This document shows, piece after piece, positions 20,701 to 28,592 of a DNA stretch of 64,000 bases. This DNA is from DASRHT01 sp035650355 (GTDB lineage: Bacteria; Chloroflexota; Ktedonobacteria; Ktedonobacterales; Ktedonobacteraceae). Position 1 is the first letter of the stretch. Each line of letters starts with the position of its first letter. The translations under genes and the position numbers were made by a program. The DNA lies in contig DASRHT010000014.1 in the NCBI GenBank assembly GCA_035650355.1, forward strand, positions 1 to 64,000, given 5' to 3'. The notes under the pieces are model-generated. The model ran no database searches. It was given only the letters and a program-made list of their open reading frames with translations, and had not been told where the DNA came from.

Positions 20701-22976
20701 AGATAGTCGATAGTGAGCAGGCCACATTGCTCCAGGTTAGGAGAGATAATGCGCCAGCCGCGCTCAAGGTCGCGATAGAGTCGATAGCCCAGGACTTTCC
20801 GAAAAGCCTGTTTAATCTCTTCACGCGCCTGATAGCGGGCATCCTTTTCGACGGCGTACTGCTGAAAATCCAGGTCGAGCGCATCAAATACCTTCTGCGT
20901 CAGTTCGTCGTGGCGCAATCCTTTCTCTCCGGCGTGCCGCAGAGCCGTATAGAGAGCAGAGCGCAACATCCCGAACTCCACAAAATCGTTAAAGTGTCCG
21001 GCTTGCAGCGAGGCGTCCTGGCGATTATCTGTAAAGCTGAGCATTTTAGGGGCCAGCAGCGCTCGGCTGGTTGAACCGTTCTGCCCATTGGCAGCGGAGA
21101 GTGCTTTGGCCCGACGTATGGCGGAAAGACTCAAGATGGTCGTTGCGGTACTACGTCCCTCAGAACTCAGAGTTGCGACTTTCGCGAAGTCATTGAACTG
21201 ATCAGCACTGTAGGAAACACCACAATACAAGCAGAGACGAAAGGGAGCTTGAAAAAAATGACACTGCAGGGCTCGTTGCTCATCTTCTGCGTTTTCTGCA
21301 ATCACCCCATCTGGGCGTACCCGTAGAGATTTCGGCAACAACGATCTTTGGGAGCGTCTGACCACGGGTTTTCCTGGCCGCTCCTCTGTCCAATCCTCTG
21401 GAACCTCGCGAGCGACTGTATCCTCATCCAGAGGCCAGGGTTTGTCCATACTCACATAGAGAAAGCCTGCCTGGCTGTCTTTTTCTGCTGTGTCGGTTTC
21501 ATCCTCTGGTCTCACCGAGCCTTTTGGCAGAAAACGGTTCCTCCCTTTCTGCACAGCATAGTATTCCTGACCGCACTCACGGCAGAATACCAGAGGGAAT
21601 AGAAGGCGATCACGCTTTCCGGGTTGTTCTGGGACATAGTGTTGGCGTTGAAATGTCAGGTAACGATCATTGCCAACTCCCAGAGAGGCATAGACGGTAT
21701 CACCCTTACTAATAAACTGGTGTAAACGAAAAGCGAAAGGAGTTTTTCCAGTATCAGGATCAACTCTCTCACTACAACCGGCCAGCAGCGTCTCTTGAAT
21801 CGCTGTGCTGCACCGTTCGACAGGAACGCCGGTGCGCTCGCTGAGCAGTTGAGCTCCGTGGGAGAGGCTGAGCGGTTTCACTCGAATCAGCCGCCCGTCT
21901 TTTTCTGTCAGGCCATAGGTGTCCTCAATCCAAACAGAAAGTGGGTCGGAGAGGAAGTCGTGATAGGATAGTGGCGGTGTGCTCAGAGGGTCAGCCAGAC
22001 GTTCTTTGAGCTGTCTCTCAAAATGATCGCGTTGTTCCTGCTGTCGCGTGATGCGTTCTAACGTCTCATTAATGATGTGCTCGCGTTTGATGGTGGTACC
22101 AAAGATTTTCGATGCCGCACTTGCCACCTGCTCCTGTTGTTTTTCGTAGTTTCCCTCGCTGGCAAGCGTGGCAGAAGTGCCGATATATTGGAGTGTTGGT
22201 GATCCCATGCGGTTTTTCACACGTCGCATCAATAGTGCAACATCTGCCCCTTGTCGGCCACGGTACGTGTGTAATTCATCAAGCACAAGGAATTGCAACC
22301 TGCTGTTATCAACCAGGCGTTTTTCTCGTTTTCGCGTCAGGATGAGTTCGAGCATGACATAATTGGTAAGCAAGATATCTGGTGGGTTCTCAAGAATCGC
22401 TGCACGTTCTTGTTCATTCTCCTGGCCGGTGTACTTTTTAAAGGTAACAGGTCCTTCGCATTTGGGATCGCCATCGCAGAGAAATTTTTCGAGTTCGGTT
22501 GCCTGACTATTCACCAGGGCATTCATCGGATAGACAATGATCGCGCGAATGCCCTTCCCGCTCCCGTGACGCAAAATATAATCGACGATGGGAATAATGT
22601 AGGCCAGACTTTTTCCCGAACCCGTCCCTGTGGTCAGGACATAGCTGCATCCTTGCCGTGCTATCTGAATAGCGTCCTCCTGGTGTTGATGTAATCGTAA
22701 GGGGGAGCCAATATGATTCTCCGGTGATTTATCACGCCGGAAAATCTGGCCACAACGAGGGTGAAGGATTTCTCGCCCAACGAGTTCATCGATGAAAGCG
22801 CCTAGCTGAAAGAGGGGATTCATCTGAATAAGCGGCTCAGGCCAGAGGACCTTCTTCTGCATGAGTTCCTGCTGCACATACTGTCTGATGGATTCATCCC
22901 TGATAGGAATAAAACTCATCACATAGGAAATATACTCTTGAACGAGTTGTTGCTGGAACTCAAAAATATTGATCAT
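17754..22976 (-). CDS. YprA-like DEAD/DEAH helicase with DUF1998 and possible C-terminal nuclease fold (1740 aa)
   Basis: A giant superfamily 2 helicase of the YprA/DruE type. Walker A GTGSGKS is at about 117-123. Then come VLDELHTYRGRQGAD (motif II is DELH), YIGTSATLAS (motif III) and a second lobe with MELGIDIRDLNLV and YAQRSGRAGRGGQ. A zinc-ribbon-like CSHCGYL...CENCG and the DUF1998 signature YEASEGGAGVLRRL with CEAACYQCLMSY follow. The last 90 residues (AVPDFLYEEQGAAIFVDG) resemble a PD-(D/E)XK/Vsr-like fold. The domain content unites what DISARM splits into DrmA and DrmB and matches Druantia DruE. The start is ATG 22976 (AGAGGA, 6-base gap). The longer frame starting at 23036 overlaps the promoter. 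It is first in the leftward operon. Confidence 0.88.
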   Translation of the reverse strand: MINIFEFQQQLVQEYISYVMSFIPIRDESIRQYVQQELMQKKVLWPEPLIQMNPLFQLGAFIDELVGREILHPRCGQIFRRDKSPENHIGSPLRLHQHQEDAIQIARQGCSYVLTTGTGSGKSLAYIIPIVDYILRHGSGKGIRAIIVYPMNALVNSQATELEKFLCDGDPKCEGPVTFKKYTGQENEQERAAILENPPDILLTNYVMLELILTRKREKRLVDNSRLQFLVLDELHTYRGRQGADVALLMRRVKNRMGSPTLQYIGTSATLASEGNYEKQQEQVASAASKIFGTTIKREHIINETLERITRQQEQRDHFERQLKERLADPLSTPPLSYHDFLSDPLSVWIEDTYGLTEKDGRLIRVKPLSLSHGAQLLSERTGVPVERCSTAIQETLLAGCSERVDPDTGKTPFAFRLHQFISKGDTVYASLGVGNDRYLTFQRQHYVPEQPGKRDRLLFPLVFCRECGQEYYAVQKGRNRFLPKGSVRPEDETDTAEKDSQAGFLYVSMDKPWPLDEDTVAREVPEDWTEERPGKPVVRRSQRSLLPKSLRVRPDGVIAENAEDEQRALQCHFFQAPFRLCLYCGVSYSADQFNDFAKVATLSSEGRSTATTILSLSAIRRAKALSAANGQNGSTSRALLAPKMLSFTDNRQDASLQAGHFNDFVEFGMLRSALYTALRHAGEKGLRHDELTQKVFDALDLDFQQYAVEKDARYQAREEIKQAFRKVLGYRLYRDLERGWRIISPNLEQCGLLTIDYLSLEELCLDEDVWEKCHDALKDASPQRRKEISKTLLDHMRRELAIKIDYLNQSYQESLQQESNQRLIAPWALDENENFVYATILFPKTRKNEDRRYNIFLSGYSGYGRYLRRQGLSNAYRDIGVKETEKIIRQLLECLRLAALVERVVEPRDKDDSGGYQLPASSLIWKVGDGKQAPHDPIRMPRAPRDGRQPNRYFVAFYKKNARDLRDIYAREHTAQVPSQIRREREDAFREGALPVLYCSPTMELGIDIRDLNLVNMRNIPPTPANYAQRSGRAGRGGQPALVFSYCSTGSSHDQYFFKRPEAMVSGFVTPPKIDLSNEDLIRAHIHALWLAETGVSLYNSLQDILDVSGSKPSLKLRDEIRTGIENPQARRAARQRAQVLLATLQLNEQEITWYSENWLDEVLNQVVVQFDRTCDRWRSLYRAAQSQFETQNNIILDASRSAKDKQYAARLRDDAQSQLSLLLNTEDAEQSDFYSYRYFATEGFLPGYNFPRLPLSAYIPARRGKHNERDAYISRPRFLAISEFAPRAIVYHEGSRYEINQVILSVNEEGGGIITRSAKQCSHCGYLHPLNSGDGIDVCENCGTLLPQAIERLFRLQNVSTRRRDRINSDEEERMRQGYQIHTAVRFTEKDGRLDRYDGSVVNKGGKVLARLSYGSAAMLWRINFGWTRRKEQGVRGFQIDLERGYWEKDTPAAKKDVKDSDDPMSPRTMRVIPYVDDRRNSLLFEPSTQLDKDTMASLQAALKRAMLVRYQLEDSELAVEPLPNITKRHQLLFYEASEGGAGVLRRLTDEPGELAQVARTALTLCHYDPDTGEDQLHAHGVEENCEAACYQCLMSYTNQHDHLLLDRKRIFAFLRELAQAQVRMQTPEVLQIADLSYEIEQSSDDTLEQEWLQLLAENGYRRPSEVHPSIGDAVPDFLYEEQGAAIFVDGSPDEYPERHARKTDSVEDRGYMVVRFGAKQDWMTLFDRYPDIFGRNV

Positions 22977-23007
22977 GTAGAATCCTCTGACTAGTTCATC
23001 CTCGGCT

Positions 23008-23036
23008 ATTGTATCGATCAACGGTTTCCCTGTCAA
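23008..23036 (-). promoter_or_regulatory. consensus promoter of the leftward helicase-methylase operon
   Basis: On the minus strand TTGACA (23036-23031) and TACAAT (23013-23008) are separated by exactly 17 bases. The start codon at 22976 lies about 25 bases after the predicted transcription start. It is back to back with the rightward promoter at 23075-23103, leaving under 40 bases between the two -35 boxes for a shared operator. Confidence 0.8.
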
Positions 23037-23074
23037 CAGAAAAGCGTGAAGGCGAATCTATGCATGCTTTACCC

Positions 23075-23103
23075 TTGACGCACCTCCTGCTCTGCTTTAC
23101 AAT
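23075..23103 (+). promoter_or_regulatory. promoter of the rightward McrB-like operon
   Basis: TTGACG (23075-23080) and TACAAT (23098-23103) with 17 bases between them. The leader to the start codon at 23210 is about 100 bases. Confidence 0.75.
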
Positions 23104-23209
23104 AAGCAGCACATTGTAGACCTTCCAGAAGATAATCGTCTATGCGAAAGCCATCAGGAATAGTAGTGAGTAGAAGCATTTCCCTGAGTGCTTGGTGGAG
23201 TATATGAGC

Positions 23210-24613
23210 ATGAGCAAAGACTTTTTTTACCTGTTGCCATCGTCAACACTAGCAGAATTCTCTGACTCTCCCCCCTTCAAAGGCCGGCGGCTCACCTTCC
23301 CATACCCTTTCGTAAAACCAGGCATTGAAGTTGGTGACGGATTGTTCTTCTATTATAGAAAAGGTCCGGCGAGCGAGAGCTTACTGCCTTGCAAGGCCGA
23401 AGTAACGAATATCAACCGTACAGCCAATAGCATGACTATCACTGTTGATGAGGTATTTAATACCAGTGTTAACAGCGATCTCGTCAAAGGTATTCTTCAT
23501 CGGATGCCAGAAGTCGGTCATACGCGCCTTTCTCCAGACGAAGTGAATGCCTTTCTTGATCATATGGGAGGAATACGCCTTGAAGAACAGGACCTGCTCA
23601 GTCACGTAAAACACTACATTACTGCCAGAGGGTACTATTTTGATGAGGAAACGCTCTACAACTATCACATTTGTCTCAAAACTCGTCCTTTGCTCATTCT
23701 CGCCGGACTTTCTGGGACCGGCAAATCGAAGCTCTCTCAATTGTATGCGGAGGCTCTTGGGAGTTCGGTAGAGAACGGGCGGTACTTGCGGCTGGCTGTG
23801 CGACCTGGTTGGAATGATGATCGGTATCTGCTTGGATATTTGAACACGCTGACTGGCGAATACATGACGGAACCGGCAGCAGATTTCATTCTCACGGCAG
23901 AAGCTGATTACGACGCGCTCTATTTTTTCTGCCTGGATGAGATGAACCTCGCGCATGTGGAGTACTATTTCTCCCAGTTTCTCAGTGCTTTGGAGGAGGA
24001 ACAACCCTCCTTCCGCCGGATTCCGCTCGTCAGTGAGCGTATTCAGAGGCGTTTTCAGGAGCAGGGAAAGGCGCTGGATGTCCCGCCATTTCTCTGCTTA
24101 CCTTCCAATTTGTTATTTACCGGGACCATCAATGTTGATGAGACGACGCAATCGCTGAGTGATAAAGTTATTGATCGAGCCAATACAATAGAATTTTTTG
24201 CCGTGGATCTGGACAAGATCCCAGAGCGTCAGCCAGGACCGGCCCCACTCACAATTTCGGCGATGACCTGGCGGAGCTACCAGGCGCGACAGCCTGATGT
24301 CCAATATCGTCCCCAGATTGTTGAAATAGGAAAGATCCTCAATGAAGCTGATCTGGGACTGGGGTATCGTGTCGTACGCGAAATTGAGCTATATCTGGCA
24401 AATAGTAAGAATCTCTTCACACCAGAGGTTGCTTTTGATTTGCAAGTCAAACAAAGAATTCTCCCTCGTGTGCGCGGAACAGAAGCCATACGGGGCATGC
24501 TAGATAAACTCATTGACTTCACAAAACGCGCCCAACTGCCTCGTTCGGAAAAACGGCTTGATGAGATGAAGTTCAGGTTGAAACGCGATGGCTACACCAG
24601 TTTCTGGCGCTAA
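23210..24613 (+). CDS. McrB-like AAA+ ATPase (467 aa)
   Basis: An AAA+ NTPase of the McrB class. After an N-terminal domain of about 125 residues of PUA/EVE-like character (my guess, from the FFYYRKG stretch followed by short beta strands) come Walker A LAGLSGTGKSKLSQLYAEAL, Walker B FFCLDEMNLAHVEYYFSQFL and the McrB-type sensor FTGTINVDETTQSLSDKVID. In McrBC the N-terminal domain reads a modified base and the ATPase powers translocation that activates a nuclease partner. ATG 23210 is chosen for the GGTGGAG 9 bases upstream. The next gene, a PD-(D/E)XK protein, overlaps by 26 bases, which fits an McrB-McrC-like pair. Confidence 0.85.
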   Translation: MSKDFFYLLPSSTLAEFSDSPPFKGRRLTFPYPFVKPGIEVGDGLFFYYRKGPASESLLPCKAEVTNINRTANSMTITVDEVFNTSVNSDLVKGILHRMPEVGHTRLSPDEVNAFLDHMGGIRLEEQDLLSHVKHYITARGYYFDEETLYNYHICLKTRPLLILAGLSGTGKSKLSQLYAEALGSSVENGRYLRLAVRPGWNDDRYLLGYLNTLTGEYMTEPAADFILTAEADYDALYFFCLDEMNLAHVEYYFSQFLSALEEEQPSFRRIPLVSERIQRRFQEQGKALDVPPFLCLPSNLLFTGTINVDETTQSLSDKVIDRANTIEFFAVDLDKIPERQPGPAPLTISAMTWRSYQARQPDVQYRPQIVEIGKILNEADLGLGYRVVREIELYLANSKNLFTPEVAFDLQVKQRILPRVRGTEAIRGMLDKLIDFTKRAQLPRSEKRLDEMKFRLKRDGYTSFWR

Positions 24614-26306
24614 TACATGGCTCACGCTCAACGGGAAACCGCTGGTCTTCCAGGATACCAACGAAAACCTCCATGCTCGTGCAATAGAGGGTAGGAACAA
24701 TTTCCTTCGCGCGCAAGCAGACGCCCCTGGCCCCCTGGAAATTTTTGTTGATGACGAATTGCTCGATACAAGTGTGTATGGGTCATGGTACTGGCGGCCA
24801 GAGTGGCATGCCGGATTATATGAATTACGTGCTGAGGCTCCTGGCTACGAGCCACAAAAAACAATGGTGCGAGTGCTGCCTGCAAAACTGACCCAGAAAC
24901 GTTACGAGCAAATGCTGGTGGAACTTGATGCCATAGCAACCGAGCTCCTCTTTCGTCTCAATTCCCCAGCAGGCGAAAAAGCTGTGAACAAGCATCGGGC
25001 ACAGGAAAATTCTCCATTACGCGATTATCGGCTGCTACTGGCCATTATGGAGCAGTTGAGCGATGTCATGGAGCATATTCGTCGTCATCCGTATCGCGTT
25101 CTCTATGAAACCAATGCGCAACGACTCTTTCATGAAGTGTACCAGTTTTCAAATGAGGCCATAGCTCTTCCTGGCGAGGTGTTTCTTGTACCAGAAGCAA
25201 GAGCTGGAGGGAGCAGTAGCGCTATGCTGCCGGTAAGGTGGCAGGTCAAAGAAAAAGTCCTCACCTATGATGTCCACGAAAACCGCTTGCTGAAACAGTT
25301 TGTCCAGCACCAGCTTATGAACAAGCTTGCGTTCCTCAAAGCGAGGGCTGAGAGTGAAATGAAGCGACGAGAACAACAACGTCTTATTAAACTCAGTCGA
25401 GGATGGACCGATGATGAAACAGAAGAGATCGAAAAGCTCAAGCAGGTTCTGAGTGACTGCGAACTATTAACGCGTCGATGTATAGCCTGGAGTAGCGAAC
25501 CGTTTCTGACTTCCGTCAAGCGTTCTCCCTCCTCTAGCCGTGCGACACAAGTATTACTGAAGCATCCCTTCTACAGCCGTTTCTACCACCTCTATCTCCA
25601 ATTTCAACAGGAACTACAAATACATCTGGATACGGAACGCTATCTCACAACACTCGCTTTGCGTAAAATGTGGGATCTCTATGAGATCTGGTCAATTTTT
25701 CGAATTTCCCTGATCATTTTGGATGAACTAACAAATGCTGGGTACACCTTCCTTTCGAGTAATCTTTTTTATGAAATCGAGCGAAACGCCTTTCAATTTG
25801 AGGTACGCAAAGATAGCTCTCGTATTGTTCTTGGGCGAGGGGATCGGCGAGTCGAGATGAGATACGAGCCATGCTATTACAGCCATCAGTCAGCAGGTGG
25901 CACTGGAAGTATTGTCGCGAACATCCGCCAGGACAAATATCTCAGCCCTGATCTTGCTATTGAGGTCTACGAATATGGAACGCCGAAGCATGTGATGATC
26001 TTCGATGCGAAGTACCGGTGGTTCAGGGAAGCAGACGGGTTGCACTACCCAAATGACGATGATCTTGATAAGATGCGCATGTATCGTGATCGTATCTGTC
26101 ACAAAGTCACTAACTCTAGAGGCTCGACCTATAAACTGTTCAAGATTGTGACCAGCGCCTACATTCTCTATCCTGGTGACGTCATCCATAGTGAAGCAAG
26201 CGATGTCATTGGAGCGTTGCCACTCGTCCCTTCAATGGCCGTGACCTTCATGACCAAAGTAGAAGGGGCGGTTAAGAAACTACTCAGATTAGCTCATCTT
26301 CTTTAG
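24588..26306 (+). CDS. DUF2357-type PD-(D/E)XK nuclease, McrC-like partner (572 aa)
   Basis: The N-terminal part is beta-rich. A long helical middle resembles the DUF2357 region. The C-terminal third holds a clear PD-(D/E)XK core: LSPDLAIEVYEYG, then HVMIFDAKYRWF, followed by a charged MRMYRDRI helix. The catalytic residues would be the Asp of SPD and the Asp and Lys of FDAKYR. Proteins of this kind pair with McrB-like ATPases as the nuclease subunit of modification-dependent restriction enzymes. The start codon lies inside the end of the ATPase gene (26-base overlap), so translation is probably coupled. The gene ends just before the remnant of an SF1 helicase. Confidence 0.82.
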   Translation: MATPVSGANTWLTLNGKPLVFQDTNENLHARAIEGRNNFLRAQADAPGPLEIFVDDELLDTSVYGSWYWRPEWHAGLYELRAEAPGYEPQKTMVRVLPAKLTQKRYEQMLVELDAIATELLFRLNSPAGEKAVNKHRAQENSPLRDYRLLLAIMEQLSDVMEHIRRHPYRVLYETNAQRLFHEVYQFSNEAIALPGEVFLVPEARAGGSSSAMLPVRWQVKEKVLTYDVHENRLLKQFVQHQLMNKLAFLKARAESEMKRREQQRLIKLSRGWTDDETEEIEKLKQVLSDCELLTRRCIAWSSEPFLTSVKRSPSSSRATQVLLKHPFYSRFYHLYLQFQQELQIHLDTERYLTTLALRKMWDLYEIWSIFRISLIILDELTNAGYTFLSSNLFYEIERNAFQFEVRKDSSRIVLGRGDRRVEMRYEPCYYSHQSAGGTGSIVANIRQDKYLSPDLAIEVYEYGTPKHVMIFDAKYRWFREADGLHYPNDDDLDKMRMYRDRICHKVTNSRGSTYKLFKIVTSAYILYPGDVIHSEASDVIGALPLVPSMAVTFMTKVEGAVKKLLRLAHLL

Positions 26307-26309
26307 CAT

Positions 26310-27261
26310 CATGCCTTTCCTCCGGAACTGCTGGTCGCTCTAGTACGAGCGCGTCGCGCTATTGTTGTCGGCGATGAACGTCAGCTACCCTCTATGCTTG
26401 ATGAAGAACTCGATGACACGACGCTCGCACGCCTGGGAACCTCAAGGGAGCAATTAAGCGAAAGCCTCTTTGCAACCCTGACCGCTCAAGGCAAAGAGGA
26501 GCAGGATCTCCCTGGTTTCCTCGCCGTTCCAGATGCCATCGGTGGTGCCCCAGACCGTTGCTCACGTTGCACACACTCTGAGCACCACGGTGACGGCGGT
26601 CCGGGAGTTACAGACCGAACTTGAGGAGGCCAACAGAAAGCGTGGTACGACCCAGAACCGAGACGAACGCAACGCACTGGAGCAGCGCGTCCGCGAACTG
26701 GAACAAGCAGTTGAGCACAAGCAGCAAGAGAGTAACCAGTTACGTCTGCAACTGGAGCAACGGCAAGGTGCATTTCTGCGGACCGAAGAGCATCGGACAG
26801 CGTTAGAGCAAGCCATTGCTTCAGCAAAAGAGGAAATCATCATTATTGCACCCTGGCTCAATCGTCGGACGTGCGATGAAGCCCTTTGTTCTCTGATAGC
26901 TCAAGCGGTGAAACGGGGCGTGCATATTCGGATTGGTTATGGCATCACGGAGCGGCTTGGTGATCCCGATGCCGCACGCCACCGAGCCAATGCGCAACGA
27001 GTGATTTCCCTTATGAAGAACGCGGTAGAGCGAGAAAAACCTCATGCTCCGACGGGACGGCTGGAGATCCAGCGGGTGAGCGATACGCATCAGAAAATCC
27101 TCATCTGTGACCGCGCCTACGGAGTAGTGGGGAGTTTCAACTGGCTTTCCTATCGAGGGGAACTAGATAACGAATATCGCAACGAAACCAGTGTCGTCCT
27201 GCGTGAGCCGACAGCTGTAGCGGAACTGGCAAAAATTGCTTTGCGCGGTTGGGCTCAATGA
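26310..27261 (+). pseudogene. remnant of an SF1 helicase-phospholipase D fusion; PLD part open from 26533
   Basis: Directly after the nuclease gene a frame without a start reads FPPELLVALVRARRAIVVGD followed by ERQLPSM. This is motif III and its surroundings of a superfamily 1 helicase of the AAA_11/AAA_12 type. That frame ends at 26624. A different frame, open from ATG 26533 to 27261 (242 aa), has a coiled-coil segment and a phospholipase D domain with IIIIAPWLNRRTCDEA and one HKD motif, HQKILICD. Large SF1 helicases with a C-terminal PLD nuclease are known, and DrmC of DISARM is also a PLD protein. The likely history is a deletion of most of the helicase plus a frameshift. The PLD part might still be translated. 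Confidence 0.7.
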
Positions 27262-27676
27262 AAACTTACATTACGGAATGACAGAGGCTAACGTTTTGAT
27301 CAGATTCCGCCTCGCTCACGCTTCAATGCATATGAGAGCCTCTTGCAGCTACTCTGATAGTTGATCAGGCTAATTGCTGCTGTTTAGCGTCAATTGAGAA
27401 AGGCTCTCAAAAAATGTAGGAACAGAGTTGGATGTGTGGAGAGCCGCCTGCAATAAATATTTTTTCATGCCCGTTGCAGGCCGCTCTCTTTTTTGTCTGC
27501 TAGTGATAGTGGGCGGTCTCGATAAGCTGTTCGAAACGAACTTTCCGGTTTCTCCTGACCTGACAGGAAAGTTGACAGGAAAGCCGAAAGACAACCAACA
27601 TACTTCAAAGAAAACTATGGACGTTGAGGAGGAATGTATGCACAGGGTAGACAGAGAAAGATGTCTATAGACGGTA

Positions 27677-27694
27677 GGTGCCGAAGGGGGGACT
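27677..27694 (+). repeat. att-like 18-bp copy of the tRNA-Leu 3' end
   Basis: These 18 bases are identical, in the same orientation, to 51270-51287, the 3' acceptor/T-stem end of the tRNA-Leu(CAG) gene. A match of this length to exactly that part of a tRNA, 23.6 kb away across AT-richer defence DNA, is what integration by a tyrosine recombinase leaves behind. I read it as the distal att site. Confidence 0.65.
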
Positions 27695-27714
27695 TGGAGG
27701 ATGGAGTTCGCTTG

Positions 27715-27800
27715 TATTCGCCAAGTCCCTCCAGAGGCCGGTTCAGAAGATCCCATGTTCGTTCTAATGCGCGATTTTTCGCGGGAATTCGGCGGTGTTG
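27715..27800 (+). repeat. diverged direct repeat, copy A
   Basis: It shares CCCTCCAGAGG, a GATCC, a GTTC and CGCGATTTTTCG with 37190-37275, in the same order and orientation with small gaps. It lies just inside the att-like site. The two copies bracket the Pycsar and TIR genes. Confidence 0.55.
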
Positions 27801-28284
27801 CTGTCAAAATTGCTGTCAGAAAACTATAGAGTTGACTGGCTTTGACGGAAGGGGCAAAGGGGAAACACAGCTTTAAGCTGCTTCTTCCAACTCGGCAGTG
27901 ATGATTGGTTGGGACTTGGCTGGCAGGGAAGAGACGTTGCGCAGTTTTACGTGCCAATCCTGGGTAGAGTTGCTCTTCATTGCCTTTGAAAAAGGCAATC
28001 AGGCCACTAAACATAACTGGATGAAGTCGGCAAAAGCTGCCTAATGAGCATATCTATCAAGCTACATAGAATCTGAGTGCAAGTATAGATGTCAGTTCAA
28101 TGTTAATGTGACTAATATATTTAGATTGTTAAAGGATTTAGCTTGTTATTATTTCTTGTGAAGTATTATGGATGTTCTATTAGAGTTCGGAAAGGACAAA
28201 ACAGCCCATAGTAGATTTTACTGAGATATTACCGCTTTTAGAGCAAGCAAAAAGAATAAGATGGTTTATCCTCAGAACAAAAAT

Positions 28285-28324
28285 CAACATCTTGTGCCAT
28301 AAGATTAAAGAAATCAAGATGTTG
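28285..28324 (+). promoter_or_regulatory. paired near-palindromic sites upstream of the Pycsar operon
   Basis: CAACATCTTG (28285-28294) and CAAGATGTTG (28315-28324) are exact reverse complements of each other. They also form a direct repeat with their flanks (ATCAANATNTTGTGCCA, two mismatches in 17), starting 30 bases apart, about three helical turns. They end 11 bases before the -35 box at 28336. This is a good layout for an activator or repressor dimer pair. No regulator gene is adjacent. Confidence 0.5.
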
Positions 28325-28335
28325 TGCCAAAACTC

Positions 28336-28364
28336 TTGCTTTCGTGAAGCCTTTATGCTATAGT
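28336..28364 (+). promoter_or_regulatory. promoter of the Pycsar-like operon
   Basis: TTGCTT (28336-28341) and TATAGT (28359-28364) are separated by 17 bases. A second, weaker pair, TTGACA (28370-28375) and TATAGA (28395-28400) with 19 bases, lies just downstream. The leader to the cyclase start is about 220 bases and contains a 40-codon ORF. Confidence 0.65.
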
Positions 28365-28454
28365 CGTCCTTGACAAGACGCTTCCTGACCAACGTATAGA
28401 CCGAAGAGGTGGAAAGGCGTCTATCATTTTTCAAATATCCATTGGACAATGCGG

Positions 28455-28577
28455 ATGATGAGGGAAGCAATAGTTTACGATGTTCAAACCGCCTATGAAT
28501 TTAATCGCCAGTTTCGAGAGCAAAACAGAGGTGCTGGCGCGAAAACGCTATTACATATCCCTGGTTCATGGGACTAG
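28455..28577 (+). CDS. possible 40-aa leader ORF before the cyclase
   Basis: ATG 28455 (or 28458) to TAG 28577 encodes 40 residues, including YDVQTAYEFNRQFREQN, a plausible amphipathic helix, and ending in HIPGSWD. Its stop lies directly beside the GGGAGGAGG ribosome binding site of the cyclase, 15 bases before the next ATG, so its translation could influence cyclase expression. The upstream Shine-Dalgarno is poor and I know of no homologue. It may be chance. Confidence 0.35.
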   Translation: MMREAIVYDVQTAYEFNRQFREQNRGAGAKTLLHIPGSWD

Positions 28578-28592
28578 GGAGGAGGATAAATA

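Larger units (their letters stand above)
27262..28284. other. non-coding boundary region of the tRNA-Leu island
   Basis: About 1 kb with no convincing gene. It holds the 18-bp tRNA-Leu copy (27677-27694), a diverged repeat (27715-27800) and an inverted repeat GGGACTTGG/CCAAGTCCC (27689-27729 area) immediately inside the island. Base composition becomes clearly AT-richer from about 28.0 kb. A 214-codon minus-strand frame (27370-28014) crosses the att-like site and has low-complexity composition, so I do not call it a gene. Confidence 0.55.

Noticed and set aside
22977..23036. 60-base 5' extension of the DUF1998 helicase ORF from TTG 23036
   Set aside because: The extension overlaps the TTGACA-17-TACAAT promoter on the same strand. 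ATG 22976 has a ribosome binding site and lies downstream of it.
23381..24004. 207-codon minus-strand ORF
   Set aside because: It is antisense to the McrB-like ATPase, which has full Walker and sensor motifs.
27370..28014. 214-codon minus-strand ORF
   Set aside because: It runs through the att-like copy and a repeat, has Ser/Pro-rich low-complexity composition, no ribosome binding site and no recognisable domain.
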